NCBI GenBank assembly: GCA_003488465.1
Contig: DNLN01000106.1
Coordinates: forward strand, 1-15,548
From: Sutterella sp.
GTDB taxonomy: Bacteria; Pseudomonadota; Gammaproteobacteria; Burkholderiales; Burkholderiaceae_F
Direction: 5' to 3'
DNA length: 15,548 bases
Part shown: positions 14,671 to 15,548 of the stretch, piece after piece
Layout of the letters: each line of letters opens with the position of its first letter
Position numbering within the stretch: position 1 is the first letter of the stretch
Program-made: the position numbers and the translations under genes
Notes under the pieces: generated by a model
Seen by the model: the letters and a program-made list of their open reading frames with translations, nothing else
Database searches by the model: none
What the model was told of the DNA's origin: nothing

Positions 14671-14716
14671 GGGGGTGTTGCCTCATCCGCGCCATAGCGA
14701 ATGAGGCAGCACCCTC
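14671..14716. terminator. Long stem-loop between the reductase and the minus-strand remnant
   Basis: GGGTGTTGCCTCATCCGC (14673-14690) and GCGAATGAGGCAGCACCC (14697-14714) form an 18-bp stem with one wobble and one mismatch, extendable by two pairs to 14671-14716, around a 6-base GCCATA loop. It lies one base from the stop codon of the minus-strand remnant and 51 bases after the reductase stop. It may be a bidirectional terminator, although neither side has a clear U-tract. Confidence 0.5.
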
Positions 14717-14717
14717 T

Positions 14718-15029
14718 CTAATCTATGATCGTACGCACCCTATCGGTCCTAAGGCATTGATTTTCGGAAAAAGAAAAACCGCCCGAATGCGTTTCGTGCT
14801 GGTGCTTGGCGTAGTTCCAGGGCAGCCATGGCTTGTAGTCGAATCCCTCAGAGGCTCCAGGGTTGAATTTCATCAGCTTGGAGTTCAGGCTGCGCCCGTT
14901 GTCAGTCACTTCCTTGGTCAACGTTTTCTCGGCGCAATACCGATACCAGGCCCAGCCATACTTGGTCAGCCACTTAATGGGGGCGTCGATGCCGTTTGCT
15001 TCGGCCGTCTCCTTCAGCGAGATTCCTTA
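14718..15029 (-). pseudogene. Coding remnant of unknown identity
   Basis: An open frame reads from just after a TAA (15029-15027) to a TAG (14720-14718), with no ATG start; the first possible start inside it is a TTG. Its first ~80 codons have strongly biased G/C third positions, as in the real genes nearby. They translate to a plausible aromatic-rich peptide: KETAEANGIDAPIKWL, KYGWAWYRYCAEKT, LNSKLMKFNPGASEGFDYK and PWLPWNYAKHQHE. The last ~20 codons (after HSGGFSF) look like read-through of non-coding DNA, with GGCGGTTTTTCTTTTT at the switch resembling an old terminator. I do not recognise the family. The best reading is a fragment of a former gene that has lost its 5' part and possibly its natural stop. 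Confidence 0.4.
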
Positions 15030-15032
15030 ACT

Positions 15033-15044
15033 GTCATATATGAC
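15033..15044. repeat. GTCATATATGAC palindrome
   Basis: A perfect 12-bp palindrome in the AT-rich region about 115 bases upstream of the hydrolase gene and next to the remnant's upstream stop. It could be an operator for the hydrolase, or a chance occurrence. Confidence 0.3.
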
Positions 15045-15159
15045 TTTCTAGTGACACAAACCAATCATTTGCCATTATTTTGTAGAAAAATTCTGCGGCT
15101 GTCAGCCACTGCATCACGGACACCTCCCCCGGTGATGCGCAGCCCGGCGACTTTGTACA

Positions 15160-15548
15160 ATGGCGTTGAATTTGTTTACGAAAAATCGCCTTCCCATGTG
15201 CATCAACTTCTCCCAAGCCCTGAGCTCGCTGAAAAAGGCCAGGTCAGCAGGAAGGGCCTCCCAAGAGCTTCGCTACTTCATGCAGCCCGAGGGGGTTGCG
15301 GGCAGCCGCGTTCCCTACGGCGCCAACACAACCGTAGGAAATTTTGCAGTTTCCTCAGATGCGTCTATTTACTACGAAACCTACGGCAAGGGAGAGCCGC
15401 TTGTCGTACTCCATGGCGGCGCAGTCGGCTCGGCCTATGAACTTGGCACGCTCATCGACAGGCTGCGCGAGACCTTCACGGTCATCGTCGTCTCCACGCG
15501 CGGTCACGGACGCTCGGAAATCGGCACGGAACCCCTGAGTATCGAGCA
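15160..15548 (+). CDS. Alpha/beta-fold hydrolase, N-terminal part
   Basis: The frame is open to the window edge. From about residue 70 it shows the start of an alpha/beta hydrolase: SIYYETYGKGEPLVVLHGGAVGSAYELG, with HGG as the oxyanion-hole loop, followed by LIDRLRETFTVIVVSTRGHGRSEIG, the usual beta4/helix B/beta5 region. The catalytic Ser, Asp and His lie beyond the edge, so substrate class is undetermined. ATGs at 15160, 15196 and 15280 are all in frame and none has a good ribosome binding site. The first ~40 residues (MALNLFTKNRLPMCINF ...) do not look like a signal peptide or a known domain, so the true start may be 15280 (MQPEGVAGSRVPYG) or the 5' end may be altered. Fold assignment is firm; the start is not. 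Confidence 0.7.
   Translation, partial: MALNLFTKNRLPMCINFSQALSSLKKARSAGRASQELRYFMQPEGVAGSRVPYGANTTVGNFAVSSDASIYYETYGKGEPLVVLHGGAVGSAYELGTLIDRLRETFTVIVVSTRGHGRSEIGTEPLSIE

Noticed and set aside
14619..15440. A 273-codon plus-strand frame spanning the gap and the hydrolase start
   Set aside because: It overlaps the hydrolase in another frame, crosses two long hairpins, and its translation has no domain-like pattern.
1..15548. CRISPR array, tRNA, rRNA or prophage genes
   Set aside because: No regularly spaced repeats, no tRNA-like CCA/T-loop patterns and no phage structural or integrase genes were seen on either strand.

Overview
The window is GC-rich (about 60% by eye, strong G/C third codon positions) and reads as a chromosomal stretch of a beta-proteobacterium. 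A complete System I cytochrome c maturation cluster, a NikR regulator, a Tat-exported fumarate-reductase-like flavoprotein with its own LysR regulator, and an FrnE-type DsbA protein together suggest Burkholderiales, probably a Sutterellaceae-like gut anaerobe or microaerophile. That placement is inference; there is no rRNA or other marker gene here.

Layout. (1) Positions 1-378 hold the left end of an IS200/IS605-type element with the N-terminus of tnpB on the minus strand and nested palindromes at its end. It has cut off an AEC-family (auxin efflux carrier) permease gene whose first ~83 residues remain at about 379-628. (2) nikR lies at 674-1114 (minus). Divergent from it runs a plus-strand group: birA (GTG start), an EamA/DMT permease, and a membrane cytochrome b-flavodoxin fusion (2895-3989). 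(3) The minus-strand operon ccmABCDEFGHI fills 11178 down to 4138, with coupled or overlapping starts and a hairpin plus U-tract terminator at about 4072-4108. (4) An FrnE/DsbA-like thiol oxidoreductase (11357-12091, plus) diverges from ccmA and converges with a LysR-type regulator (12100-13032, minus). (5) The LysR gene diverges from a Tat-dependent FAD-binding reductase of the FccA/UrdA fold (13147-14619, plus). (6) After two hairpins comes a minus-strand coding remnant of unknown identity (14718-15029), then the start of an alpha/beta hydrolase (plus, cut by the window end).

How it fits together. The dominant theme is redox chemistry on the far side of the membrane: heme attachment to c-type cytochromes (Ccm), a periplasmic flavin reductase lacking its own heme or FMN-carrier domain, and a transmembrane b-type cytochrome fused to a flavodoxin.

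The most interesting item is that fusion. It has two pairs of histidines, each 14 residues apart, on helices 2 and 4, as in diheme cytochromes b. Its predicted topology puts the flavodoxin domain outside the cytoplasm. Inside the flavodoxin phosphate-loop region is an insertion with the sequence DTVSGAS, which matches the ApbE covalent flavinylation motif (D-x-x-S/T-G-A-S/T). This suggests a transmembrane electron conduit ending in a covalently flavinylated extracytoplasmic flavodoxin. The second item of interest is the Tat reductase, which keeps the catalytic Arg and His but appears changed at fumarate-binding positions, so its natural electron acceptor is probably not fumarate.
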